From Phorcus lineatus (lineage: Eukaryota; Mollusca; Gastropoda; Trochida; Trochidae), in NCBI GenBank assembly GCA_921293015.1, contig OV121089.1, positions 49,299,220 through 49,363,219 of the forward strand: a DNA stretch of 64,000 nucleotides. Reading direction: 5' to 3'. Below, one piece after another: positions 12,201-27,200 of the stretch (position 1 is its first letter; each line of letters starts with the position of its first letter). The notes under the pieces were generated by a model. It was given only the letters and a program-made list of their open reading frames with translations, was not told the DNA's origin and searched no databases. The position numbers were made by a program, and so were the translations under genes.

Positions 12201-15200
12201 AGCAAATTTATTCAATAAATACATAAATCATCAGGTACATAAATATCATCACTGACTCTCCATATACGGTCCGTTGAGAAGACAGTTTATATATTATATC
12301 TTCCACAGATTTAATTTTGAGTTGATAAAATAATCCTTTTTTTCAACTCGAAATGTAAGGTTGTTAAAATACTACTGACAAAGAAAACAACCGGATTCAT
12401 GTGATCGTATTCACATTTTTATCTCCCAAATGGAAATGAAACGATGCAAGTAAATCTCATATACGATACTCTAAATTTTACTTACCAATGTAAGTGCTCT
12501 TTAATTGTTTAATTTTACAATAGTAAAATTTCCACCTCACCTGCGTCAATATTATCAAAAGTAACTAAAGAAAGATACGCTAATTACGTACAAATGTTTT
12601 GTTGTATTATCACAGATGAACATATCGATGGCCATCATGAATAGAAATATTGTTTTACAGAAATTATTTCTATTTCGTCTGATTTAACATTATTAAAATT
12701 CGATAATTTGTTCTATGATACTAAGGAAGCATGAATGTCAACATCCTCGCAAAAATGACGATATTTAAAAGCTCGTCACTTTCCCCAAAGCATTTGGCCA
12801 GAATTCGTTTTAATGCCATTCCGCATTTTTGAGCAACCGCTGTAAATAGGGCGAAAAGAGGGGGTCGTTCGCTTTCAAAGCTTGTAAGTAATAAAGTAAG
12901 ATGATTTTAATGTAAGTAAGTGTCCCAAATTGAAGATAAATGTTCGTTTTAGCCACCCATCAACGTGTTTCGAACTCAAAATAAATTTTCATTCTCGTTT
13001 TAGACTGTAACCCTCAATAATCGTTCCGCCGAAAATCCGGGCGGAACGTGCGTCAAAGAAAATGCGTTCGACTGATAAACTCGATGTAGGCCCTGGCCGG
13101 AATACGAGTTTATCTAGATGAACTAGGTAAGGTGAGAACTGATTTCGCGGGGGATGTTGATGACCATGTGTTCTTTTTATTTATAGATATTAACTACAAA
13201 TCTACAAAATCTATTCTTTTTTGACAACACAAGGTCATATTCAGTCTGTGATTATAACTCCACCCACAAGATCTTTATAAGAAGTTATCAAGGGAGGTCT
13301 ATGATTTGATATGTCTAAATCTTGGTCATTGATAATAGAACTTCTAAAAGGTTCCTGTGTTTTTGAAAATAAATTTAATGACACAAACAAATATCATTCA
13401 GAGTCTTTTTTGGTGGAGGTCAAGATCCGTAAAACTTGTTGAACATGTCACATGACCGGTCTTGAAGGGTCATACACTTGGTACTTCCGGGCAAATCCGC
13501 CAGCATGGTTACTGATCAATCACAATTTAACAAATTGAACTTGAGGGTTATAAAGACAAATAATTCATGTTGCAGATTGGAGATCGATGTGTGGAAGGGG
13601 ATGGGGGACCTGTGTAACGTACTCACCGGACTGGACACCTCTCACGTCAAGATCTACCGCGACAAGCGGGACAGTCAGTCTTTGTTTCTACCTTGTGTGA
13701 CATCAGAAAGTTAATACAAGCAAGATAATATGGATAACAACTTCTTTTTTTAATTTCTCATGATGTGTCTGTGTTACTTCTCGGCCCTTTCTCAGGTGAC
13801 TTAAAACCCGTGACATTCATTGGAAAAAGGGGCAACAAGTAGCCCAGAAATGTTGTGAGAAGACAAATAAGAAGTGGTTATCCATAAGTTTTGTCTTTTA
13901 TCTCATCAATTTCTAAATGTCTTTGATGAATTTCATCATTAAGATTGTCATTAAAAGATATTAGAAAAAGTTCTCTAAAGTACTTTAACATCATGATTTT
14001 ACAAACTCCAGCTGGTAGGAATCATAAGGTTATACAAGAGCAGTCCTACAGTCAAGTCACTTGTTGGGTTAGATGAATCAGGTCATTATGTATTTTATAT
14101 GTGCAGGCTGTGATGCCATTGTGCTTGGCGAGGACTCAATGATGGCCGGCTTCATACCGATGCTGAGTGCACTGGTGGAGAGCTGTTATGTGCACACAAC
14201 CACAGACAAGGTGTCAACAATGTCTTCTTCCTCTCTTCTGTTTGCCTTTATGTGACTGTTCTTTTAGATTGAGCGTGAGATATTTTGAATGGTGTATATT
14301 TAGTTTTGCTGTTAACTCCTTCTCCCTTTCAAGCCAATATATCTGCCTGCGATGTATGATTTTTTTTATGGATTGAGTTAAGTGATGGTTGTCATAATCA
14401 TCACCTTCAATCGATGTGTGGTATTTATTTGATAGGTCATTGTTATTTTAATTTAATGAATATGAATCAAAATTTAGACAAAACTGAATTAGTTCAAGAT
14501 TTATTTTGAATTATCTTAGCTATAAAATGATGTGCAATATCACAAAGTCATCCTTTTGAACTTTTGAATAAAGTTTGCATAGTTTTGTGAGCTTGTAAAC
14601 CAGGGTACTAGAGTGAAGACCTGAGACGGGGCATTCAGACCGACTTCAGATCTAAATGTTCAGAACATCTTAATATCCAAGCTTTACTGAAATATTTAAA
14701 GGTGTCTTTTTTATTTTTTGAAATGCTTTAAATGCTTATCACAAATCATTCTCAGAAAGATTTAGTTTTTATTTCATCATGATATTCAAACTCCGCCGAT
14801 TTTTAACTAAAATCTTATCTAATTAATCTTGTTTCTTTGCTTCAGAGACATGAAATCTTAATGCATAAGCAAATTAAGTTCCTTGAATCAGATACTTTGT
14901 GTTAATGTATGGCTCTCCACAATCTCATTACACTAAGAATAAGAGTCATGTTTTTTCCCTACAAATGAAGCTACACAGGGTTGTCCAAGTCTTCCTGTAC
15001 AAATCTGTTCTTACTCTGATCTCTTCCAGGAAGTAGCCAAAGACTGTCTTCGTCTAGAGAAACTGCGTCTCTTCGGCGAGTATTTGTGTGGCATTGAGCC
15101 ACCCATGCTGTCTTACAATGTCGAGACCAAGCGGTACTTCTCCGTTACCGTGGCAACCAATGTCGGGGAGGAGACAAACAGAAAGAGGAGCAACTCCTCC

Positions 15201-18200
15201 GAGGTATAGAGCGATATTGAACTTATCTCATTTTTAGGATGGAATACAAGGGTTACTTGTTAATAGTTAAAATTCATCTAACAATTGACTGTTGGTAATG
15301 TTATAAGACTTGGTTGTAATTGATTGTTCTTACAGTAATAGGTAATAGAGGGTAATGATACAAAGATACCTTAGTAGCCACTTCTGTTTAAGTACTAAGT
15401 AACAACTGATTGTGCCTAATGTTAAATTGCTGGGTTAAACTTGTATGTTGCCATTTTATGTAATTAAGTAAAAGTAAAATGTTGCCAGTGTTAACAGATC
15501 TGACTGTTAATTGACACACTTCTGTCAATTGTAACCATGGTTTTGAACTATACCTCCAGCTGGAGGTATATGTAGTTTCTAATTGTCCTTTGTCAGTACC
15601 CAATCACTTATCTCTCTTGTAAATTCCCTCTGTCAGTCTGACGACGTGATCGTAGAGAGCGAGGAGGAAGCTGATGTGGAGAGCGGAGGAGAGGACCACG
15701 TCCGTCAACTGAAGGCACGTAAACATGAGTTGCAGAGAAAGAAGGCGGAGATGAGAAGACAGCAGGAGAATGTCCAGGTACGACTCTGTTGTCTGTCTAT
15801 AGGTGTGACTGTTGTCTGTCTATAGGTACGACTCTGTTGTCTGTCTATAGGTACGACTCTGTTGTCTGTCTATAGGTACGACTCTGTTGTCTGTCTATAG
15901 ATACGACTCTGTTGTCTGTCTATAGATACGACTCTGTTGTCAATCTGTAGGTACAACTCTGTGGTCTGTCTGTACATACGACTCTGTTGTCAATCTGTAG
16001 GTACAACTCTGTGGTCTGTCTGTAGGTACAACTCTGTGGTCTGTCTATAGGTACGACTCTGTTGTCTATCTATAGGTACGACTCTGTGGTCTGTCTATAG
16101 GTACGACTCTGTGGTCTGTCTATAGGTACGACTCTGTTGTCTGTCTATAGATACGACTCTGTGGTCTATCTATAGGTACGACTCTGTGGTCTGTCTGTAG
16201 ATACAACTCTGTGGTCTGTCTGTAGGTAAAACTCTCTGGTCTGTCTATAGGTACGACTCTGTTGTCTGTCTATAGGTCCGACTCTGTTGTCTATCTATAG
16301 GTACGACTCTGTGGTCTGTCTATAGGTACGACTCTGTGGTCTGTCTATAGGTACGACTCTGTGGTCTGTCTATAGGTACGACTCTGTGGTCTATCTATAG
16401 GTACGACTGTTGTCTATCTATAGGGACAACTCTGTGGTCTGTCTGTAGGTACGACTCTGTGGTCTGTCTATAGGTACGATTCTGTTGTCTGTCTATAGGT
16501 ACGACTATGTTGTTTGTCTATATGTACGACTCTGTTGTCTGTCTATATGTACGACTCTGTTGTCTGTCTATAGGGACAACTCTGTGGTCTGTCTGTAGAT
16601 AACTCTGTGGTCTGTCTATAGGTCCGACTCTGTTGTTTGTCTATAGGTCCGACTCTGTTGTCTGTCTATAGGTACGACTATGTTGTTTGTCTATATGTAA
16701 AACTCTGTTGTCTGTCTATAGGTCCGACTCTGTGGTCTGTCTATAGGTACGACTCTGTTGTCTGTCTATAGATACAACTCTGTGGTCTATCTATAGGTAC
16801 GACTCTGTTGTCTGTCTATAGGGACAACTCTGTGGTCTGTCTGTAGATACAACTCTGTGGTCTGTCTATAGGTCCGACTCTGTTGTCTGTCTATAGGTAC
16901 GACTCTGTTGTTTGTCTATATGTAAAACTCTGTTGTCTGTCTGTAGATACAACTCTGTGGTCTGTCTATAGGTCCGACTCTGTTGTCTGTCTATAGGTAC
17001 GACTCTGTTGTTTGTCTATATGTAAAACTCTGTTGTCTGTCTATAGGTCCGACTCTGCCGCTCATGGGTGTATTGCATTAGTCATTACATGGATTTAGCA
17101 ATTACTGGCAAGTGAAATGAAACGTAAGACATGAGCTGCTAAGCCTTTTTTTAGTTTTTATTAGTATCATTAATTCCATCTACCTGTCTTCTCCAAGAAT
17201 CTACCAATAGTCCTCAAATGCAAGTCTGAGTTATTGATGTTCTCATTGCACAGGCAATTCTAGACGAAAATCGACATCGGCGGATCGAGCTAGAAATCCA
17301 CCCTATTTTCCTAATTCCTGACACAAACTGTTTCATCGATCACTTGCCAGCCCTGAAGAGGATCCTGTACAGTGCACGGTTCACCTTGGTTGTCCCCCTT
17401 GTTGGTGAGTCTCCATCCATCTCTCTTCTCACTGAACATTATGTGACACTTCATGTCAGACATTGCATTTGGGTACTCAGTTTTGATTTTCAGAAGAGAA
17501 CATTAAGTGAAAGATTTGTAATTATACCCCCGCCTTACAGCATAAGCGGGGGTATATAGCGTTCATTCTGTCCGTCCGTCTGTCTGTCTCTCTCTCTGTC
17601 TTTCCGTCTGTCCGTCCGTCACAAATCTTTGTCCGGAGCATATCTCCTAAACTATACATGCTATCTTTACCAAACTTCATACACTTATCAACCATGATCC
17701 CTTCATTTGCCTTTTGAGGGTTGGATCATCAAAAGATTTATATTTTTTTCGGTTTCCATGGAAACATGACTAAAACAGTGAATCTATGACCAAGTCCTTT
17801 GTCCGGAGCATATCTCCTAAACTATACATGCTATCTTCACCAAACTGCATACACTTATCAACCATGATCCCTAGTTATACCCCCGCCTTACAGCGTAAGC
17901 GGGGGTATATAGCGTTCATTCTGTCCGTCCATCTGTCCGTCTGTCTGTCCGTCCGTCACAAATCTTTGTCCGGAGCATATCTCCTAAACTATACATGCTA
18001 GCTTCACCAAACTTCATACACTTATCAACCAAGATCCCTGGATGTGCCTTTTGAGGGTTATACCAACAAAAGATTTTTATTTTTTGCGGTTTCCATGTAA
18101 ACATGACTAAAACAGTGACTCTTTGACCAAGTCCTTTGTCTGGAGCATTTCTCCTAAACTATACATGCTATCTTCATCAAACTTCATACAATTATAAACC

Positions 18201-21200
18201 ATGATCCCTAGATGTGCCTTTTGAGGGTTAGACCAACAAAAGATTTTTATTTTTTGCGGTTTCCATGGAAACATGACTAAAACAGTGACTCCACGACCAA
18301 GTCCTTTGTCCAGAGCATTTCTCCTAAACTATACATGCTATCCTCACCAAACTTCATACACTTATAAACCATGATCCCTAGATGTGCCTTTTGAGGGTAA
18401 GACCAACAAATGATTTTTATTTTTTGCGATTTCCATGGAAACATGACTTAAACAGTGATAAAGTCCTTTGTAAGATAAGATAAGATAAGATAAGATAAGA
18501 CTTTATTATCCCGAAGGAAATTTTGGTTACATCGTAAAAAAACAAGCAAACAAGACATTTGATCACAATACAACACAATGTAACGAGTGCTAGGAATCTA
18601 AAATAAATAGATAATGTACAGAGTATATCTTCATAACTATACATGCTATCTTTACCAAACTTCATCCACTTATCAACCATGATCCCTTGATGTGCCTTTT
18701 GAGGGTTGGATCAACAAAAGATTTATATTTTTTGAGGTTTCCATGGAAACATGACTAAAACAGTGAAACTATGACCAAGTCATTTGTCCTGAGCATATTT
18801 CCTAAACCGTATATATGTTATCTTCACCAAACTTCATACACTTATAAACCATGATCCATTGGGCTGCCTTTTGAGGGTAAGACCAAAAAATTATTTTTAT
18901 TTTTTTGCTGTTTACATGGAAACGTTACTAAAACAATGACTAGCTGAAAAAGTGCCTTTTCCTGAGTATATCTCCTAAACCATACATGCTAGCTTCAACA
19001 AACTTAATACACTTATCAACAATGATCCCCAAGTGAGCTTTTTGAGGGTTAGACCAACAAAGAAAGCCAGACTATAGTTTGAAGCGGGGGTATGTGAGCT
19101 GTGCTCACTTCTCCACTTGTTTTAGCTGCGCTTTTTTTAAAGCTTTTTCAACTTTTCAAGTGACTCTAAGAATCTGAAATCTTGGGTACTGACACTTTGT
19201 CTAGTGAGGATTATAATTTTTGGATTTTGTCACGCCCTTAAAACCTATTTGGGTAAATCTTTTTTCCCCAGAAGGAAAAGGCCTTGAAATATTTTGTGCA
19301 CAGACACATCGCCTACATACCATTTTTCATCATTTTCGCTTGAAAGACAAAGCACTTGTAGAAAACTTAAATGTTATACTCCCTAGCCAGGTCATAAATT
19401 CCTATAGTAACTTAAAGTAACGACCATTTCTCGGTTATCAAAAGTTATCATTCAAAAAGCTGCAGGAAAGCTAAACTTTATTCAATTGTAAACTCTGCAC
19501 TTTGAGTCTTCTTTGCTGTTGCAATTGCCTCATTAAGTGACTGCATCACCGATAGGGCACGGTGACAATAAATATATGATATCAATACTTGCAGTGTTTT
19601 TATCGGCTGAAATATTGCGAGATATCTTATGTTGCAATATTTTGCCGCTAGGGTAACCTGCTGGAAGCTCTAGAAGAGGTTATTATACTATTTTATGACT
19701 GAGCTACTCTATGGGAATAGAATCCTTAAATGCCATCCTAATGATTAACTCTACAGCCTAATGAGCTACAGAGCCCATGTCTCTTATTTTACTACTACAA
19801 GTGGCTATTACTTAAATTATTATAATGTCTTTCTGTTGATTTAACATTCACTGGTAATAACACCCCTCATGATGAACTTTGACATTTACCTTTAAAGAGG
19901 AAACGTAACGCATAATTTTGATTATTACAAATTATTATCTGTATTCGCTTAACTTATAAGAATCAATGGGGCCAAAAAATGAGAAAATATACGCTTTAAT
20001 TTGACTACTAGGAGACCTTTTATACCCCTTTTTTGGATAACCGCCTAATGAGACTGGCGAACACTTAGACAAAATCATGGAAGAATGACTCAAAACCACG
20101 CCCAGTTTGTGACGTGCTAGTCGTCAGCTGAAACTCTAGCCCTTTGATTTTCTCAGTGTTTATAATCTTTGAGCTTCTTACGTTCCAACCGCAAGGTCTC
20201 AAAGATAAGATCGTGGGCTGAAACTCTCCCCCATGTTCTCTTTATTTCAGCATTTATTTTAGTATTTTCAGTATTTTATTTAAGCTTATTCAACAGCAAA
20301 ATAGAGGCAATAGCATGACTGAAAGAATTCCTAAATACGATATGTAACTGCTTCATAATATCAACTTTTGTCGTCAGATCCATTCGGATTGGACTGTGAC
20401 AATCCTTGGACACGGTTTTCTTGGGTGGGTTTATATCAAAAAGGTTAAGAACTTGGTCGGTGAGAGATCCACCACTATGGGATAACACGTAGTGTTATAT
20501 CATGTATTTATTGATATGAAGTTCTAAATTGTCTCGAAAAAATTAAAATTTTTGTAATAAACGGGAGACAATGTAAAAAATGTTTAAATGTTTACTGTAG
20601 AAAATTTTTTTTTCTTTCACTTCACTTTCATGACAACTTAGTTCTTACTGGATGATTCGTTTGTATTAAACTAACATATATTATATTGTTATCTAGTATA
20701 ACATTTCAAACCGTGTTGCAATATCTTGAATAATATTGAACAATCAATGACATGAAAACATACCTGACGCAAGCATTAGAAACGTCCTATGTAATCCTAA
20801 AGAATGGTACCCGTTATTCACGATGTATTTTTTAGCTCATCAGGTCTGAAAGACCCGATGGGCTTATGGCATGGCATGGCGTCCGGCGTCCGTCCATCCG
20901 CCTGTCCGTAAACTTTTCACTTTTTCGACTTCTTCTCCAGAACCAATGACTCTAGAGAGCTGAAATTTTATGTGCATACTCCTTGGCAAATGGGGATTCT
21001 AAATTGTAGATTTCGTGACCCCATGACCCCAAATGGGGTCACAAGGGTCAAAACCTTAAAAATCTATTTTAATCTTCTTCTCCAGTTCCAAAAGGTCCAG
21101 AGAGCTGAAAAGTTGTGTGTAGACTTCTTGGCCAATGGGGATTCTAAATTGTAGATTTTGTGACCCCATGACCCCAAATGAGGTCAGAGGGGTCAAAACA

Positions 21201-24200
21201 TGAAAAACCTATTTTCATCTTCTTCTCCAGTTCCAAAAGGTCCAGAGAGCTGAATAGTTGTATGTAGACTCCTTGGGCACTGGAGATTCTAAATTGTAGG
21301 TTTGGTGACCCCATGACCCCAAATGGGGTCACAGGGGTCAAAACCTGAAAAACCTATGGTTCAAAATGACACGATGCCGTGAAGAGTTATGCCATTATGA
21401 CAAGACATAGATTCCGCTTGGCGGGTCCAAGGCGTGAAAATTCAAAAGGTAAAATTAGAAACCATTAAATCAAGAATTGAAATTGAATGCGATAGGATTA
21501 CATAATGGACACCTGTGTGTCATAAAAGAATATGACTGTTCAACCAGTCTGATTGTTGTGACAACATTTGGCAGACGCCGTAATTGATGTACACATGCTA
21601 TGGGATAGTGTGCATAGCATCATATATTAAAACACTGTCTTTTGCTTGGAACAATACAATTAATTAAAGATAAATTTAACAACAATTTATCAGAGGCTGG
21701 AGTTGTTTTGATGACGTTAGATATGTTTAAACAGTTGTTAACCCTTAAGATGCGGGTCCCGGGCCTGTCCGGGTTGAAATTTGTTTGACCGCATGTCCTC
21801 TGGGCGAGATGCGACATCCAAACTCTATTTTTCTCACGCTAGCTCATTAACGCCGAGGTTCACAGTAGCGAAGGACGGGCAATTGTTGCACGGCAGTAGT
21901 GTCAGTTCAACGCTAGTACTTTCCGTCTGTGTGTCGCTAAGCTACCGAATTTTGTTTCGTTGGTGTTCTAAATAATGCGCGTACATGTTCCGAAAATTAT
22001 GCAACGATTGATAACGTTTATCGTACCGAAAATAAGCTTTAAAATCACTCAATTTTCCCCCACTCCCCGCCGCACGTGCTAATAGCCTGTGGGCACTTTC
22101 TACCCTCTCGCACGAGCTTACCGCCCCGCCCGTGCTATCGTTTGCTTACAAGCCTGCACTCACACCAAACGTACAACCTTATATCGCACGCCCTATGCTC
22201 TGAACCCTTGGGCGGATTTCAATACCGGTTGGATCATTTGAAAGAGCAGAAAATTGTCTTCAATTCAATATAAAATACGTAACTACGCTACCTGAATTGA
22301 AGATACAGCATGTGCCGCAAAAAAGGTGATTTTTACATATTTTTAGTTTTACACCATTTTGTCACACCAATTTTTACATGATGTGCTCAACGTATTTTGA
22401 CAATTTTTATATCAAAAGACAGAGAGAAAGATTGTCTTTCTTTCCATGTAAAATGTGTACATGCGCGATAATAAATAAAGACACAGCAAGCGCCGCACAA
22501 AAAGCTAATTTCTCGATTCAAATCATGTAAACTGAACGGCGATTTTGACATGTGCCTTTCTTTCGCTCATATCTTCTCAACAGCTAGGCGTATTTTGAAA
22601 TTGATTACATCGTGATAAAGAAGGAATAATTGTCTTCGATTTGATATAAAAAAATTATATACACCATATAGAATAAAGATACAGCAAGTTCCGCAAAATT
22701 GTGACTTTTGCTTATTCTTTACGTTTTTACCATTTTCTCGCACTTTATATCACATAAAGTTCTCGGTAAATTTTGCAATTTCATATATCAAAATATAGAG
22801 AAAAGGATAATCTTTATTGCCATGTAAAATTGGTATGTACAAGAAAATCAGAAAGGACCCGGCGCGCATCGCACAAACAGGCAATTCCTCTATTCATATT
22901 TTGTTTACCGAGAAGCGATTTATTTTCAACTGCTTTTTACACTTCCTATCTATTTAACGGCAGAGCGCATTATCGACATTTTTATATCACAATAAAGAGG
23001 AAAGGATCGTCTTCAATTCTATATAAAATTTGCAAATTACAATTAGACAATAAAGGAGCGGTTAGTGATGTCGCAATTATCAAAATCTGTTCTAAAATAC
23101 CCGAGGGTACCATCTTTGCAAACTTTATATATTCCAAACCAAGTGGTACATATTTATTATTTTCATATCATCGTAAAGCAGAAAGAAATACCTTCATTTT
23201 CATGTGTAATTTGCCCATATTTGCATCAAAATAAAACGTGTGGAAACGATGCGACATATGTTGCGGTAAGGCGATTATCAAAGAATTTATTACTAGCTAT
23301 ACCCACGTTTCGTTGGTAATAACTTCTAATTACAGTGCAAAAGATTGTTATGATTTATTTCTTCGTAAAGAAGAATAAATTGCCTTCAATTCCATATATA
23401 ATTTGCATGTATACAAAGCGAATAACATGATATATAAAGTTGGAAATAAAGACAATTTATATTGTGTGTGAGTGTATGTTTCAACGGGGATACCCCGCCT
23501 GCACGCGCTGAGCGCGTGCGTTTGCCCGGGGCTATTAGCTTAGTAATATTACTGTGGGGGTCAGAGCGTTATCGGGATTTATCACTACCCTGTTTTCGTA
23601 ATTTATATCTTTCGTTTAGGATGGCGTATCGTAATAAAATTTATCGTGAAATATAGAGCAAAAAATTAGCTTCAATTCCGTATATAATTTGCATGTGTGC
23701 ACTCAGTGATTAAATGATTTTATAATGTTTGAAATGAAGACAATTTTTAAAATTTTATAAAATTCGTTCTAAACATATTATAAAAATAATTTTTATATCG
23801 ATGTGAAGAGGAACTATTCATCTTTAGTTTCGTTTTGATTTCGCGCATGCGCTCTTGGAATTTATTGAGTTACGGCGCCCGAATTGAAAACAAGTTTACT
23901 TCAGTTGTAGAAACCGTTCCAGGGGTGATAGAAATTCATTCAAAGTGTCAAGTAAGTATCATCCATTTGTAACACGGGATTCGCCGACTAGCTTTGTATA
24001 AAACGACGATAATGTCCGTATTTCGCCATGTAAACACGCCATACGTTGTTAAAACGGTCGCATCTGGCGGCGCTGGAAAATTCGGCCACAGGGGCTAATT
24101 GCGCTATAACGGTAGCGAGGCGAGTGCTGGAAAATTCAGCCACGGGGGCAAAACTGGTCAAAATAATATTCAGCAACGTAAGAGTTAAGACTGTGAGATT

Positions 24201-27200
24201 TCTTGGGTTTTTTTCATAAAGGATGTTATACTTCCGCCAACTAGCACATCACGTGGCAGGACACGCCTCAGTGACCACGGGCCAGTTCAGTTCTGTTCAC
24301 TGGTGCTAATTAACTGGTGATTCGAAAAAGCCGTATTAAAGTGGTTTATCGGCCGATATCGAAAATTTAAATTCAAGTTAGTGGCAAATTAGAATACATA
24401 TTTTATGAATCACGAAAGTTGCCATGGGTCATTTCAGTAGATCTTTAAGCTAATCAGAAAAGATGTCTAAATTCACCTTAGCCTTTTTGAGACTCAAAAC
24501 GTCCTTAATCCATTTTGCGGTGCACGGAGTTCAGCTTCATTTGGAAAGGCGCTATCGACAAAATTTAGCATCTCAATGATTAATCTGATTGCTGAGGTGT
24601 ATTAATGGATTTTAATGATTAATTCATATAAATAAATGGTATTGTATAGTTTCTATGCATCAATGACTACACATGCTTGTAAGGTGTTCACTGGACCAAT
24701 CATGTGTAATGATTTTTTATTTTAACCGAAGATTACAGACTAAAGGGAAAATGTTGCTTATTCATAGAGCAAATATTATTTTATACAGTCAAAGTACCAA
24801 CACTTGTTTTTAAAAAGTAATCCAAAATCATCGGAAAACTGGACTCTAGTTTGTATGGTTTCATTGCGTCGGAAATGAAGCCGGGCATCGCTTTCCCAGT
24901 TTTAAAGCCAACGTGATTGGTTTATCAAAGTTCTTTCTCTTGCTCAGGAAAGTTCAAGAAGACAACCTCTCATAGACTCATACATCCCACTGTTAGATTG
25001 ACTGTATGAACGTAACGTAGATCTGAATATATTTAGATTGCATACCAATAAGTTGCCATGCAATCCAAGGGCAGATAACTATGAACCCTCTCACTATGTT
25101 TGCAGTGATCAATGAGCTAGATGGCCTAGGGAGAGGAAGTCGGGAGGGACAGTATGAGAGTGCTGATCACGCAGGTGTGGTCAAGTCTCGCTCCCAGCAG
25201 GCGGTCTCATTCCTGGAGGAGGAGTTCGAGAAGAAGAACTCACACCTGCGGGCACAGACATCCAAGGGGTCCGTCATGGAGACAATTTCCTTCCGCAGCG
25301 AGGAGACGGATGCGACTGTGAGTAGCTACACAGGTGGCCTGTGGCTCAGTACTCAATTTACTAAAGTAACGTCAGTTTGATGTTTAAGAGTGATATTACA
25401 GTTACATTACCACAGATATTTATGAATGACAGTGTTGTTTATCTTGTTCATATGATATGCCAATGGGGAGTCTGAGTGGCTAGCTAATGATTTTTTAATT
25501 GTGTTTAGGTAGCCAGAATGTCTTACAGCAATCTAGTTAAAAGAAGCTGTGATGATAAACATTGGTCATTTCATACAAGGGATGGCTGATCCACAATAAC
25601 ATGATGATTCACATCTAAATATTGCTAAAATCTGATTTTGTAATGAACAGTGTTGGCTCAAGGGCGCGTTTTTGCGTTTTTGACGCACATATATTGATAT
25701 AGGACGCAAGATGTATGTAAACAAGCGTTCTCTCGGACGCAGCATGTCACTGCTCATCAAACAAACAAACCACTCACATCTTCCGTTTGAAAACAAAACA
25801 GAAACCGGTATTAGAATTCCCTTTCTAACTCACGATAACTATTAGTTTTTGAAAACATTAAATAGGCTATTATTCATATTTTAAATGTCACAATGGGATT
25901 TTTGAAGGTAGGTTGAATTATGAAATATTATTTCTAAAGGACTAACATCAATCTGTTGAGGAACCAGGAGTGGGAATTTCCGGTCTATTTATAGATTGAT
26001 GAACCAAACAAGAAAATTACTTGTCATTTCAATATCAAAGGCAAAATCGTGATTAAATATTGCTATGAATGTTCAAGAAATATGCTGAAGATGATGAATA
26101 TCTTCATACTTACATAAAATTTAACCATCAGTACATTACTGTTAAAAAGAATTCAGTTAATACATGACAAAGTCGGCAAATCAACTGTGACAATCTACTG
26201 ATGGGAACATCCACTTGTTTAAAGGGGAGACAGGTGTAAAAACTTCTGCTCAAAATATTTGTACATTTATTCAAATCAAGGTAACTTATCTAAAGTAATG
26301 TCGATAAAGAATATCATGAACATAATCAAATATTCTAAATTAAATTCAAGACATTTTGAGTCATTTAAAACATTAATTAATTATAACTGTCAACCCATAT
26401 TCTGTAACTCTTCTAGCACGGTTTTCATGGAATTAGGACAAGGCATTTCCTGTCGAAGTTGTGGATGGATACAGCTTGGTAACTGCTTCATATTTAGTTA
26501 CAGAATTGATGTTATTTTAAGACATTCTAAAATCATAATAGATCAAAATAGCAATGTGTGTACTTTGAGAAATTGATAATGAAAATATAAAAAATTATAT
26601 ATATCTGCACTTTGTATTACAGGTAAAAGAATGTGCCAATATTTACCCATTATGTGGTGGGATATTTAGGTAACTTTATAATATATAAGTTTATGTGGTA
26701 AACAATATATGTCAGATCAACAGTTCAAATCAAAACTTTTAAAATCATGCCTTGATAAATCTAAAAGAAAAGTTACATTGAAAATTTTTTTAATAGGATT
26801 ATTCAATTCATTTTCATAGAAACACTTAAAATAATTTTGTTTATGATTAACCTTATCATAAACTTGTCATCACTATTATATTTTTCAAACAAACAGGTTT
26901 ATTAAGAATTATCTCTGGACATGTCAAGAACTCAAGACTAGGCTGAAAATAATGCAATTGACTGTTGATGGTTTAAATATTATTAAATTTCACGGGCTAG
27001 TTGAATTGTTTGTGGGCTAGTGACATTTTAAAGAGGAGAAGTAACGCATGAATTTGATTATTACAAATTAGTATCTGTATTCGCTTCACTTATATCAATC
27101 AATAGAGCCAAAAAAATTGAAAATATACGCTTTAATTCGACTACTAGGAGACTTTTTATACCCCTGTTTTGGATACCCGCCTAACGAGACTGGCGAACGC

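Larger units (their letters stand above)
19891..24448. mobile_element. Dispersed repeat family B, copy 1, carrying two nested insertions
   Basis: The segments 19891-20833, 21358-21737 and 24189-24448 align in order with 27028-29420. The first interruption (20834-21357) is a tandem-repeat element; the second (21742-24184) is a piggyBac-like element at a TTAA. Ends are TTTAAAGAGG on the left and AGATCTTTAA on the right, weakly inverted. Compared with copy 2 it lacks about 800 bp around the P2X7-like frame. No transposase is recognised. Confidence 0.75.

Noticed and set aside
22773-23234. A 153-codon + strand open frame
   Set aside because: It lies inside piggyBac-like copy 2 and crosses its internal repeats. 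The aligned part of copy 1 does not keep the frame, and no domain is recognisable.
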